Shown piece by piece: positions 50,076 to 59,057 of a DNA stretch of 64,000 nucleotides (positions are counted from its first letter, which is position 1; each line of letters starts with the position of its first letter). The notes below the pieces were generated by a model that saw only the letters and a program-made list of their open reading frames with translations, was not told the DNA's origin and did no database searches. The translations under genes were made by a program, and so were the position numbers. The stretch is from the NCBI GenBank assembly GCA_020633555.1, contig JACKDL010000032.1, forward strand, positions 1 through 64,000, given 5' to 3'. This DNA comes from Myxococcales bacterium (GTDB taxonomy: Bacteria; Myxococcota_A; Bradymonadia; UBA7976; UBA1532).

Positions 50076-51734
50076 TCAGTCGACCGGCAGGCCGTCGATC
50101 CAGGCCGCGAAGGCGGCGATGGTGGCGTCGGGGATGGCCGCGCCCCCGCGAGGCATGCGCAAGCCGGCGCCGCCCACGTTGGCCTGGGTCCCCGCGATCT
50201 TGTGGTAGATGTAGCTCTGGCTGTGATCCCCCGGGGTGATCCGGGCCATCCCCGAGATCCGCTCCACCACGCCGAAGGTGCCGGCGCGGAAGTCGCCCGC
50301 CAGGAAGGCGTGGCAGCCGGCGCAGCCGTTGCTCTGGAACATGCCCTGGGCCTCTTCGAAGGTCATCGGCTCGACCGCCTGGCACTCCAGGTCCCCGGCG
50401 CAGTCGGGATCGTCGCAGTCCACGGCCCCGTCCAGGTCATCGTCAATGCCGTTGGCGCAGAAGACCTCGGGCTGGCACGCGGCCGCCCCCTGACAGTCGG
50501 CGTCATCACAGTCGGTGAGGCCGTCCCCGTCGTCGTCGATCTGGTTGTTGCACTCGGCCTCGAAGGCCGCCGCGTCGCACTCGGGCGCGCCGGCGCAGTC
50601 GTTGTCGTCGCAGTCGACCAGGCCGTCGGCGTCGTTGTCCATGCCGTCCCCGCAGGCCTCACCGCCCATGGCGAAGCACGCCGGGTCGATGCGGCAGGCG
50701 GGATCGGCGCAGTCGGTGTCACCGTTGCCGTCGTTGTCGATGCCGTCATTGCAGATGGCCTCGGCCGCGCAGTTGTCGCCGCCGGCGCAGTCGGCGTCGG
50801 CGCAATCCACGGCCCCGTCCAGGTCGTTGTCCATACCGTCGTCGCAGGCCACCTCGGGGTTGCACCGCACCTCTTCGGCGCAGTCGGGATCGGCGCAGTC
50901 GATCAGGCCGTCGGCGTCGTTGTCGATGACGTCGTCGCAGATGTCCTCGTTGGCCGGACACGCCGGGTTGCCCTGGCAGTCGGTGTCGGAGCAGTCGGCA
51001 AACTCGTCGCCGTCGTCGTCCACGCCGTTGTCGCAGATCTCGCCGCCGGCCATGCCCCCGGCGCCGCCCATGCCACCGGCGCCGCCCATGCCACCGGCGC
51101 CACCCATGCCACCGGCGCCACCCATGCCACCGGCGCCACCCATGCCACCCGCACCGCCCATGCCACCGGCGCCGCCCATGCCACCGGCGCCGCCCATGCC
51201 ACCTGCGCCGCCCATGCCCCCTTCACCGCCCATGCCCCCTTCACCGCCCATGCCGCCCATCCCGCCGCCCGCACAGCTCGCGGCGAAGTCGGCGCTGGCC
51301 GTGGAGACGGTGGGGACAACCTGGGCGCAGTTCCCGGCGAAGCCGTTCACGATGGTGGCCAGCGCGGCCATGTTCGCGCAGCTCTCCAGGCAGCCGGCGT
51401 ACAACGCGTCGCGGCTCTCGCCGGGGTTGATGCCCGGGCAGAAGTCGTCCTGCGCGGCACAGTCCGCCAGCGTGGTGCAGGCGGTCACGCAGGGATCACC
51501 CCCGCCGCCGCCCATGCCACCCTCGCCGCCCATGGCACCGGCGCCCCCGGCGCCGCCGGCGCCCCCGGCGCCGCCCATCCCACCAGCACCACCGGCACCA
51601 CCGGCGCCGCCGGCACCGCCGCCCGCGCCCCCGGCGCCGCCCATGTCGGCCATCTGGGTCTCGTCGTCGTCACACCCTGCGAAGCCGCCGGCCGCCAGGG
51701 CCGCGACCACGATCCACCGCGTCACACTCTGCAT
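50076..51734 (-). CDS. Lipoprotein with Gly-rich linkers, Cys module, DxDxDG repeats and CxxCH cytochrome-like end
   Basis: A 552-residue lipoprotein, ATG at 51734, lipobox GGFAGC. Order: Gly linker (GGAGG); Cys module (about 79-153; CTTLADCAAQDD, GESRDALYAGC, STASADFAASC) shared with the gene at 9214; a second linker of GGMGGAG repeats (about 155-225); seven units of type CxDGxDNDxDGxxDCxDxDC (about 228-455); and a C-terminal SNGCAGCHAFL (about 468) with a later GLRMPRGG, the ligands of a c-type heme domain. An exported, heme-binding surface protein is plausible. It is convergent with murE, 6 bp apart. Confidence 0.85.
   Translation of the reverse strand: MQSVTRWIVVAALAAGGFAGCDDDETQMADMGGAGGAGGGAGGAGGAGGAGGMGGAGGAGGAGGAGAMGGEGGMGGGGGDPCVTACTTLADCAAQDDFCPGINPGESRDALYAGCLESCANMAALATIVNGFAGNCAQVVPTVSTASADFAASCAGGGMGGMGGEGGMGGEGGMGGAGGMGGAGGMGGAGGMGGAGGMGGAGGMGGAGGMGGAGGMGGAGGMGGAGGMAGGEICDNGVDDDGDEFADCSDTDCQGNPACPANEDICDDVIDNDADGLIDCADPDCAEEVRCNPEVACDDGMDNDLDGAVDCADADCAGGDNCAAEAICNDGIDNDGNGDTDCADPACRIDPACFAMGGEACGDGMDNDADGLVDCDDNDCAGAPECDAAAFEAECNNQIDDDGDGLTDCDDADCQGAAACQPEVFCANGIDDDLDGAVDCDDPDCAGDLECQAVEPMTFEEAQGMFQSNGCAGCHAFLAGDFRAGTFGVVERISGMARITPGDHSQSYIYHKIAGTQANVGGAGLRMPRGGAAIPDATIAAFAAWIDGLPVD
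51054..51255 (-). repeat. 18-bp tandem repeat encoding GGMGGA
   Basis: About ten near-identical 18-bp units (CCACCGGCGCCRCCCATG on the plus strand) code the collagen-like Gly-rich linker of the lipoprotein at 50076. The period is a multiple of three, so copy-number change keeps frame. Confidence 0.85.
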
Positions 51735-51834
51735 GTCTGCTCCATCGGTCTCCCCAGCCGCGATATTGGCCGGGCGGCGAGGCTGGCACAACATCGGCCG
51801 CGTCGGGGCGGCCAGCGCCTTGCCGTGGGCTGAC

Positions 51835-53544
51835 TCAGGCCCGGCGGCGCCGCCGCAGCCCCAGCAGAGCCAGGAGCGCCCACGGCACGGCGGGGCCCCC
51901 CGAGGTCCGGCAGCCGTCGGCCGGCTGGGTCACCACCGGCCCAAGATCCGCGCCGACGCCCGCGTCGGTGCCGGGTTGACCGCCCGAGGCCCCCGCACCG
52001 CCCTGTCCGCCCGCGCCGCCCTGGCCGCCCTGGCCGCCCGCACCGCCTTGGCCGCCCGCGCCGCCTTGGCCGCCCGCACCGCCCTGGCCCCCGGCACCGC
52101 CCTGGCCGCCGGCCCCCATCCCGCCCTCACCGCCCGCCGCGCCGGCGCCACCCGCCCCGCCTTCGCCGCCTGTGCCCCCGGCGCCCCCGTCCACGACCTG
52201 CGCGTCGCTGAGGCCGACATCGGCGCCCCCTGCGTCGGGCGCCTGCGCGTCGGGGACCTCCGCATCGGTCACGGCCATGTCCAGGCCGGGTCGGGGGCCG
52301 TCGCCGGTGGGATCGGTCAGATCATCGAGCCACTCGTCGCCGTCGCTCCGCCCGTCGCCGTCGGTGTCCGCGTCGTCGGGGTCGGTGCCGAGCCCGGCCT
52401 CGGCCCGGTCGGGGATCCGGTCGTTGTCACGATCCTCGGGCTTGTACCAGCAGATGTAGCCCCCATCGATGCGGCCCTGGAAAGGCGCGCGGTCGTCGTA
52501 CAGCGCCAGCACCGGCTGGCCGAAGGGATCGGCCGCCAACTCCAGGAACTGGTACCGGTGGCGCTGATCCGCCGAGCCGTGCACCGCCAAGGGCACCTCC
52601 TGGAAGTCGTCAAAAAGGCTCAGGCCGTCGGCGGCGCCGAACAGCGCGCTGCGGCGCACCTGCCGGGCGGCCACCACAAGCGCGCCGTTGAACCAGCCCG
52701 CCGCCAGGCTCCCGCCGAAGGCGTCCTCGAAGGTCAGCTCGGTCTGCCAGCCGCCTTCGACGGGCACGGTCAGCGCGACGCCCGCGTCGGAGTCGCCCGC
52801 CACGACGCCGTGCACCACCCACACCTCGCCGCCGCCCACGTCCACCACCGACGGCTCGACGCCCCAGGGCAGCCCGAAGCCGGGCACCGCCTCGGCGCGC
52901 CAGGGCCCCCCGGGGGGCCGCCGCGCCACGAAGAGCTGGCCGGCGCCGTCGTGGCTGGCCACCACCAGGGTGCCGTCCGCCAATGCCACCGCGTGGGGCT
53001 GCAGGCCGCCGGGCGCCGGCTCCACCACCTCAGAGCGCCACCCGCCCCCGTCCTGGCGCCAGGCAGCCACCAGCCCCTGGGCGCCGCGGTAAAGCACCCA
53101 CAGGCGGCCATCGGCCTCCACCACAGCGCAGCCGTCGGTCACCCCCATGGCGTCGTCGATGACCTCGGTGACCCACCCGTCGTCGCCCCGTCGACCGAAG
53201 ACCACCTCCACGTCGGCGGCCGAGTACCAGCAGGCCGTCGGCACCCCGCCCACCAGCACCAGGTCGGGGTGGCGCACCTCGTCAATGGCCAGCCGGCTGA
53301 TGCGCGGCGCCACCACCTCGCTGGCGGTCTGCCCGTCGGGGGCCACCGTCAGGTGGCGCAGGTCGCCGCTCAGCTTCACCACGTACAGCATGTGCAGCGT
53401 GCCGCGCTGATCCACCGCCAGGCTCAGCCCCTGGCCCGCGTTGCGCTCCTCCAGCAGGCAGACCTGCTCGGGCTGGGCGGCCGCGGTGTTCACCCACAGC
53501 GCAGCGGCCAGCAGCGTCGCCGCCAGCAAGACGATCCGGTGCAT
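51835..53544 (-). CDS. Exported beta-rich protein with Gly-rich linker and MYXO-CTERM
   Basis: A 569-residue protein, ATG at 53544 after GGGGAG; signal peptide ending NTAAAQP. Residues about 25-370 are repetitive beta-strand segments (SLAVDQRGTLHMLYVVKLSG, EADGRLWVLYRGAQGLVAAW), as in propeller or exo-alpha-sialidase-like folds, without visible Asp boxes. A DxDxDG stretch (RDNDRIPDRAEAGLGTDPDDAD, a thrombospondin type-3 loop) follows, then a GGQGGAGG linker and CRTSGGPAVPWALLALLGL-Arg end, a MYXO-CTERM tail. The ligand is unknown. It is divergent from the aminotransferase gene. Confidence 0.83.
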   Translation of the reverse strand: MHRIVLLAATLLAAALWVNTAAAQPEQVCLLEERNAGQGLSLAVDQRGTLHMLYVVKLSGDLRHLTVAPDGQTASEVVAPRISRLAIDEVRHPDLVLVGGVPTACWYSAADVEVVFGRRGDDGWVTEVIDDAMGVTDGCAVVEADGRLWVLYRGAQGLVAAWRQDGGGWRSEVVEPAPGGLQPHAVALADGTLVVASHDGAGQLFVARRPPGGPWRAEAVPGFGLPWGVEPSVVDVGGGEVWVVHGVVAGDSDAGVALTVPVEGGWQTELTFEDAFGGSLAAGWFNGALVVAARQVRRSALFGAADGLSLFDDFQEVPLAVHGSADQRHRYQFLELAADPFGQPVLALYDDRAPFQGRIDGGYICWYKPEDRDNDRIPDRAEAGLGTDPDDADTDGDGRSDGDEWLDDLTDPTGDGPRPGLDMAVTDAEVPDAQAPDAGGADVGLSDAQVVDGGAGGTGGEGGAGGAGAAGGEGGMGAGGQGGAGGQGGAGGQGGAGGQGGAGGQGGQGGAGGQGGAGASGGQPGTDAGVGADLGPVVTQPADGCRTSGGPAVPWALLALLGLRRRRRA

Positions 53545-53648
53545 CTCGACTCCCCCGAGGTCTGGTCTGGCGACGGTAGCACGGGCGAGCCGTTGACGGC
53601 GCCGGCCGGCGGCAGCCACGCTCACCCGTCGTCCACCGAGGAGCACCC

Positions 53649-54809
53649 ATGCCCCGCTACCCCCACGTGTCGCCCGTCGTGGCCGCCATGCCCGGGCGGA
53701 TCTACTCCAGCCTGGCCCACCGGATGGCCGCCCATCCGGGCGAGACCTACCCGCTGCACGTGGGCGACACCTACATGGAGCCGGCCGTTGGCTGCCGGAT
53801 GCAGGACCTGACCGTGGCCGATCATCCGGGCATGCACCGGTACAGCTCGGTGCAGGGGGATCGGGCGCTGCTCGACGCCATCTGCGCACGCACCGAGCGC
53901 ACCCAGGGCGTGCCCACGCCACGGGACGCGGTGCTGGTGACCGCCGGGGCCACCGGCGGGCTGGGCGCGGTGTGCGGGGCCCTGGTGGGCCTGGGCGACG
54001 AGGTGATCATCCTGGCGCCCTTCTGGCCGCTCATCGCGGGCATCGTACACACCATGGGTGGCAAGCCGGTGCCGGTGCCCTTCTTCCCCGACGCAGACAC
54101 GCCGATCACCCCCGAGGCCGCCGTGAAGGCGGTGGAGGCGGCCATCACCGATCGCACGGTGGCGCTGTATGTGAACACCCCCCACAACCCCACCGGGCGG
54201 GTGATCCCGCAGCCGGTGCTGGCGGCGCTCGCCGAGCTCACCCGCAAGCACGATCTGTGGCTGCTGGCGGACGAGGTGTACGAACACTACGTCTACCGCG
54301 GCGAGCACGCGTACACCCGGCCGCTGGCCCCCGAGCGCACCTTCAGCAACCACAGCTTCAGCAAGGCGTATGGCATGGCGGGCAACCGCTGCGGCTACGT
54401 GGTGGGGCCGCCCGAGGTCATGCCCGAGCTGCGCAAGGTGTCGACCCACGTCTGGTACTCCACGCCCACCGCCAGCCAGATCGCGGCGTACAACGCGCTG
54501 CAGGGGCCTGGCGACGCCTGGGCGGCCAAGGCCCGCGATCTGTACGCCGACGTGGGCGCCCGGGCCGCAGCGCGGCTGGGCGTGCCCGCCCCCGAGGGCA
54601 GCACCTTCCTGTTCCTCGACGTGGCCGACGCCCTGGACGACCGTGGCGTGGACGGGCTGCTGAGCGACTGCGTGGACCAGGGGCTGCTGGTGGGCCCCGG
54701 CGAGAGCTTCGGCCCCTACCCCACCCATGTGCGGCTGTGTTTCACCAGCGTGGAGCCCGAGCGCGCCCTGCGCGGGGTGGACGTGCTGGCCCGCTGCCTG
54801 GGCCGCTGA
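53649..54809 (+). CDS. PLP-dependent aminotransferase, class I/II
   Basis: A 386-residue fold-type I aminotransferase, ATG at 53649 after GAGGAGCACCC. Motifs: HRYSSVQGDRALLDAI, AGATGGLGAVCGALV, NTPHNPTGRV, LADEVYEHY (Asp about 207) and the Schiff-base Lys in NHSFSKAYGMAGNRCGYVV (about 238). Substrate specificity (aspartate, aromatic or alanine type) cannot be read. Both neighbours are secreted proteins, so no pathway context. Confidence 0.92.
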   Translation: MPRYPHVSPVVAAMPGRIYSSLAHRMAAHPGETYPLHVGDTYMEPAVGCRMQDLTVADHPGMHRYSSVQGDRALLDAICARTERTQGVPTPRDAVLVTAGATGGLGAVCGALVGLGDEVIILAPFWPLIAGIVHTMGGKPVPVPFFPDADTPITPEAAVKAVEAAITDRTVALYVNTPHNPTGRVIPQPVLAALAELTRKHDLWLLADEVYEHYVYRGEHAYTRPLAPERTFSNHSFSKAYGMAGNRCGYVVGPPEVMPELRKVSTHVWYSTPTASQIAAYNALQGPGDAWAAKARDLYADVGARAAARLGVPAPEGSTFLFLDVADALDDRGVDGLLSDCVDQGLLVGPGESFGPYPTHVRLCFTSVEPERALRGVDVLARCLGR

Positions 54810-54954
54810 GCCAAGCCAACCAGACGACGAGCGCCCAGGCTTGCCTGCCGCGGCGGGGCACCTGCCCTGGCGCAGGGCGGATGCCATTGCAGGTCAAGCA
54901 CCGCGCCCCGATCCGCCGCAGACTCCCAGTACGGCCAGGCCAGGCCCTGCCGCG

Positions 54955-57141
54955 CTACGGGTCAGAACACGCCAGCTCGAACACACGGAAGAGGAGGGTC
55001 TGGTCAACTGCCACGGCCCGAGAGCCAGCGAAAACAAGGGATGGAGCGGACTCGGGCCCCAACGGGACGGGGACCGGCGGCCGCGCGCCTTCGCCCTCGC
55101 TGACGTCCAGCAGGTACAGCGCGTCCGGCTCCGTCGTGCCGTACACGATGGTCGGTGCCCCCGCCGAGTCCGCGCTGAACGAGCTGACGGGCCCCTGATC
55201 GACGACCCTGTACTCCCCGTTGGCGAGGGCTTCAGGGCGGGTCAGGTCCACCGCGATGAGGGTGTCGTCATCGAGGATGGCAAGGAGTTGGTCGGCGACT
55301 ACCGTCACGTTGGCGGCGTAAGCGAAGGGAAGCACGTGCGTTGCATTGAGCCTCGGGCGATCCAGGTCGCTGATGTCGATGACCCACAACTCTCGTCGAA
55401 GAAATCGATGGCGCAGGTAGACGACTGTGCCGTGGATGGCCGCGTCCCAGGCGAAGTTGGGAGATCCCGGCAGGTCGTGGGCGTCCAAGGCCATTGAGCC
55501 GACGACCCTGCTCAGGTCCGCCCGATCGATCACGTGCAATGTCCCGCCAGCCACGATGACGATCGCCGTTTCGGAGATCGCGACCTCGGTCCCGATTGTC
55601 GGTTCGTCCGCCCCTTCGCCCAGCGGCAGTTGCAACCTCAGCTCGAGAGCCACGGGATCCGTCGCGTCGAACACCGATGTGGTGCGTCGGTCGGTGTCGT
55701 AGGTCACGACCACGCCGTCGGCCGCCCACACCCTACGAAGGTCGCCACCGACCAGGTGCCTGTCGAACTCGATCGCCTGCTCGGCTGCACACAGGCTGTA
55801 GCTGCGCAAGCCCCCGGGGCCATCCGCGACGAACGCAACGTCGCCTGCGATGGCGACCGAGTGGGTCTCTGCGTCTGGCGTGCGACCCAGGGAAACCGGC
55901 GCATCGACGCGGGGTCCCCCTGTGTCGTCGACGGAGATCGCGATCAGCTCGTTGTGCGCCAGCACCAACGCCGTGCCCTGCTCCATCGGCAACCCGTCGA
56001 CGGGCTCACCGGCGATGGCCACGTCGTCGTCCCAGTCCGGCGGCAGCATGGCCGAGCCCGTCACCCGGGGAGCCCTCGGATCGGCAAGATCTACGACCGT
56101 AGCCCGACCGCGACGGGAAACAACGATGGTGTGAACTCGGCTCTGCCCCAACGCCAACGGGCCCTCTGAGCCGAACAACTGGACCGAGCCGAGCGGTACG
56201 AGCCCACCCGGACGAAGGGCGTACGTCGAGAGGAAGTCCCGCCCGTTGCCCGAGTGCGTCGACACAGCGACCGTGACCCCCTCGCCGTCGCTCTGGATGG
56301 TGCCGTACGGATAGAACTCGCCCGCGGGCATCGCAACCGACAGCTCGGACACGCGCTCCGGCGCGAGCGGGTCGGCGAGGGCGTGCATCACGATGCTCAT
56401 CCCGTCGACATTCGACCCCCGAACCAGGGTGCAGATCTGCCCGCCGCAACGGACCGCCCCCTCGACCCTGGCAGACACGTCGGGACCGCCAAGCGGAACG
56501 CTCGGCAGTTGCACGGGGTCTGACGGCACTGAGATGTCCACCACATGGAGGGCCCAGCCCGCCCCATCGTCCTCGGCCCAAAGGTACAGGTGCTCGTCGG
56601 ATACGATCGGCCCGCGGTAGACCCACGTCGCCCCGTCGAGTTCCACGCTCGACACCGGCCACGGGTTCCTGCGGTCGGAGATGTCGACGATTCGCAAGCG
56701 ACTCGGGCCAGCGCGCGGACCGGCTCTGCGTTGCGTCGCAACATAGTAGGCATAGTCTCCGCGAACCGTCAGGGCGCCGGCGGACGCGTCGCGAGGATCA
56801 GGCGCGGCATGCCCGACCAACACGGGTGCCTGCGGGTTCGACACCTCCCAGATCTCGAGGCCGTTGAAGCCGACCGCGTAGAGGAAGCCATCGCTGTGCG
56901 CGTTGGCCCTGAACTCACCTCGGCCGCTCAGATCGGGCCGCAGGGAAGTGAGACCGCACGCCGTGGGCGCCGGGCAGGCCGGTGGCGTGGCCGCGTCCGA
57001 GCCAGCGTCGACGTCACCGTCCTGGACACCGACGCCACCGTCTTGAGCTTGGACGTCCTCGCGGTCACGCGAGACGCAGCCCACGCTGGCGCAGGCCGCC
57101 AGCAAGGCGAGAACCACTGTCGCGCCGTGTCGTCCAGACAT
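54955..57141 (-). CDS. Beta-propeller (LVIVD-type) lipoprotein of lower GC content
   Basis: A 728-residue lipoprotein, ATG at 57141 with GGGGAG upstream; lipobox CASVGC. It has repeated LVIVD-like blades: FLYAVGFNGLEIWEVSNPQAP, YAYYVATQ, LRIVDISDRRNP, VHVIDRADLSRV, LWVIDISDLDRPRL. LVIVD blades form extracellular propellers. Base composition and codon choice are visibly less GC-biased than the flanking genes (more CGA, TCG, GAT, AAC/CAG mixing and A/T third positions). This suggests a later arrival or relaxed selection. Function unknown. Confidence 0.85.
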   Translation of the reverse strand: MSGRHGATVVLALLAACASVGCVSRDREDVQAQDGGVGVQDGDVDAGSDAATPPACPAPTACGLTSLRPDLSGRGEFRANAHSDGFLYAVGFNGLEIWEVSNPQAPVLVGHAAPDPRDASAGALTVRGDYAYYVATQRRAGPRAGPSRLRIVDISDRRNPWPVSSVELDGATWVYRGPIVSDEHLYLWAEDDGAGWALHVVDISVPSDPVQLPSVPLGGPDVSARVEGAVRCGGQICTLVRGSNVDGMSIVMHALADPLAPERVSELSVAMPAGEFYPYGTIQSDGEGVTVAVSTHSGNGRDFLSTYALRPGGLVPLGSVQLFGSEGPLALGQSRVHTIVVSRRGRATVVDLADPRAPRVTGSAMLPPDWDDDVAIAGEPVDGLPMEQGTALVLAHNELIAISVDDTGGPRVDAPVSLGRTPDAETHSVAIAGDVAFVADGPGGLRSYSLCAAEQAIEFDRHLVGGDLRRVWAADGVVVTYDTDRRTTSVFDATDPVALELRLQLPLGEGADEPTIGTEVAISETAIVIVAGGTLHVIDRADLSRVVGSMALDAHDLPGSPNFAWDAAIHGTVVYLRHRFLRRELWVIDISDLDRPRLNATHVLPFAYAANVTVVADQLLAILDDDTLIAVDLTRPEALANGEYRVVDQGPVSSFSADSAGAPTIVYGTTEPDALYLLDVSEGEGARPPVPVPLGPESAPSLVFAGSRAVAVDQTLLFRVFELACSDP

Positions 57142-57244
57142 CACGTGCTCCCCCGCCCCGAGCATGACGGCGCCGTGCAGCGCTCAACGGTGCCATCCAC
57201 CCGATGGCGAAGCCACCAAGATCCGATGATGCCGGCGCGGCCAG

Positions 57245-58921
57245 TCACTCCCCGTACTCGGTCCACGCCTCCAGCGTGAGCCCCTGCGGGGTCAGTCGCG
57301 CCACCCCCGACATGCTGCGCGCCCCCGCGTTGCGGATGGCCCGGAAACGGGCCATGGCGTCGGCGATGCGTGGGGCCTCGGCCCACTCCTCCCGGTCGTC
57401 GGCGCCCTGGAGCGCCGCCAGAAACTGCGGCTCCAGGTGCCAGCGCAGCACCGGCCCGTCGGCGGGCGGCGGCTCCCGGTTCAGCCCCTCGAGCCGGGCG
57501 CGACCCTCGGCGCCCACCGCCAGCCCCAGTCCGCCCGCCTCGTGGATGCCGTGGGCCTCGGGCACCATCAGCGCCATCCCCAGGGGCAGCGTCAGCGGCT
57601 CCACCCGGCCCGGTGGCGCCTGCGCCAGGCCCTGCGCCCCGGGCACGGCGTCGCCCATCAGGTCGAACAGCGCCTGGGCCGGCCCGGCGATCCACAAGGC
57701 CGCATCCACGCGGGGCGGCCCCGCTTCGGCGGGCTCCAGCCGGCTGAGCACCACTGCCAGGCCCTGCACGGCCGGCGCGCCGTCCACCACCCGCTGCCAG
57801 GCGCCGCTGGTGAGATGCTCGGCGAGCCGATCGAAGCCGCTGAACCATGGGCACGCGCTGGGGTTGGCCTGCAAGCGGCGGCCCCAACCCTGCAGCGCAG
57901 CCAGCGCCACCGGCAGATCGAGCCCCACCGCCAGCGCCGCCTTGTCGAGCCCGCTCGCCCGCGGCGCCAACCCCGGGGCAGGCCGCAGGCTCTTGGCCAG
58001 GTCCTCGCGCAGCTTCGGCGCCAGCCGCAGGTGCACCACCGACGACGTGCGCGCGGCGTCGGCGCCGCGGCTGCCCAGGTGCACCGACTCCACCGCGCCG
58101 AAGGCGTCGCGCAGCGTCCCCACGCAGCCGGCGGGCGCGCCGGCCTCGAGCACCCGGGTCATGGGCCAGCCGGCCGTGAGCAGGCCCGCCGGCTTCAGCC
58201 ACCCGAAGCCCGAGGGTACCAGGCCATCGGCAGCGAGCTGCGGCCCCAGCTCGGCCGCCGTCAGCGGCACCTTCGGCGGGGTCACCCCCAGCAGCACCGG
58301 CAGCAGCTCGTCGCGCACGGGCGGCAGCAGCACGCCGGCGACGGCCCAGCGGTCGCCGAAGGCCAGGTACAGCAGGGGCAGGTCGCCCACGAACACCACC
58401 CGGTAGGCCTGGCCCTCCAGCGTGCCGCGCTCCACCTGCACGCCGGCGTCGGTCAGCACCCGATCCACCAGGGCCTCGATCTTCCGTCCGTCGGCCACCC
58501 GCGCCCGCAGCGCCGGCAGCCCGGCGATGCCGTACAGCGCGAAGCGGGGGTGGCGCCCCACCCCCAGCGCCTCGAGCCCGGGCCCGTCGAGCTTGCCGTC
58601 CACGGCCGCGGCCGCCGCCAGCACCAGCCGATCAAAGGGCGACTGGGCCCGCGCCACCGCCGCCTGCTCCAGCAGGGCGTCCACCAGCACCTGCAGGGCC
58701 TGCCCCAGCCGCGCCACCTCGCGCTCCGCCAGCGCGGGCGGCACGTCCGCCAGGCTGGCCAGCAGGTAGGGGGTGTCGGCGGGCACGTGGGCCAGCACCG
58801 CGGCGGCGTCGTCGGCCTCCAGGGGCGCGGGCTTGGGCGCCGCGCCGCAGCCGACAAGCAAGGCGAGCGCCAGCAGCAGGGGCCAGCGGGCAGCGCGCGG
58901 GGGCAGGAGTGGTGCAGCCAT
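57245..58921 (-). CDS. Large lipoprotein of unknown function
   Basis: A 558-residue protein, ATG at 58921, leader WPLLLALALLVGC. The body begins LEADDAAAVLAHVPADTPYLLASL, a motif seen in myxobacterial DUF3352-like lipoproteins, and continues as Ala/Leu-rich alpha/beta sequence with few cysteines (RVVFVGDLPLLYLAFGDRW, VVHLRLAPKLREDLAK). I cannot give a firm family. It is divergent from the VIT-vWA gene, 136 bp between starts. Confidence 0.75.
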   Translation of the reverse strand: MAAPLLPPRAARWPLLLALALLVGCGAAPKPAPLEADDAAAVLAHVPADTPYLLASLADVPPALAEREVARLGQALQVLVDALLEQAAVARAQSPFDRLVLAAAAAVDGKLDGPGLEALGVGRHPRFALYGIAGLPALRARVADGRKIEALVDRVLTDAGVQVERGTLEGQAYRVVFVGDLPLLYLAFGDRWAVAGVLLPPVRDELLPVLLGVTPPKVPLTAAELGPQLAADGLVPSGFGWLKPAGLLTAGWPMTRVLEAGAPAGCVGTLRDAFGAVESVHLGSRGADAARTSSVVHLRLAPKLREDLAKSLRPAPGLAPRASGLDKAALAVGLDLPVALAALQGWGRRLQANPSACPWFSGFDRLAEHLTSGAWQRVVDGAPAVQGLAVVLSRLEPAEAGPPRVDAALWIAGPAQALFDLMGDAVPGAQGLAQAPPGRVEPLTLPLGMALMVPEAHGIHEAGGLGLAVGAEGRARLEGLNREPPPADGPVLRWHLEPQFLAALQGADDREEWAEAPRIADAMARFRAIRNAGARSMSGVARLTPQGLTLEAWTEYGE

Positions 58922-59057
58922 GGGCTGAGGATGGGCCCAGCGCCCACAAAGTGGCAATGGCCGGGAACTTCGGGCGGCACGGGCGGTCGAAGGCCACAAC
59001 CGAGCAAGCCCCGTCGTCCCCAGCCACCCGGGCCCCCCGTCCCGGAGGAGTGCGCCC

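Noticed and set aside
51054..51255. Regular 18-bp repeats that could look like a CRISPR array
   Set aside because: No spacers; the units are contiguous and encode GGMGGA within a lipoprotein gene.
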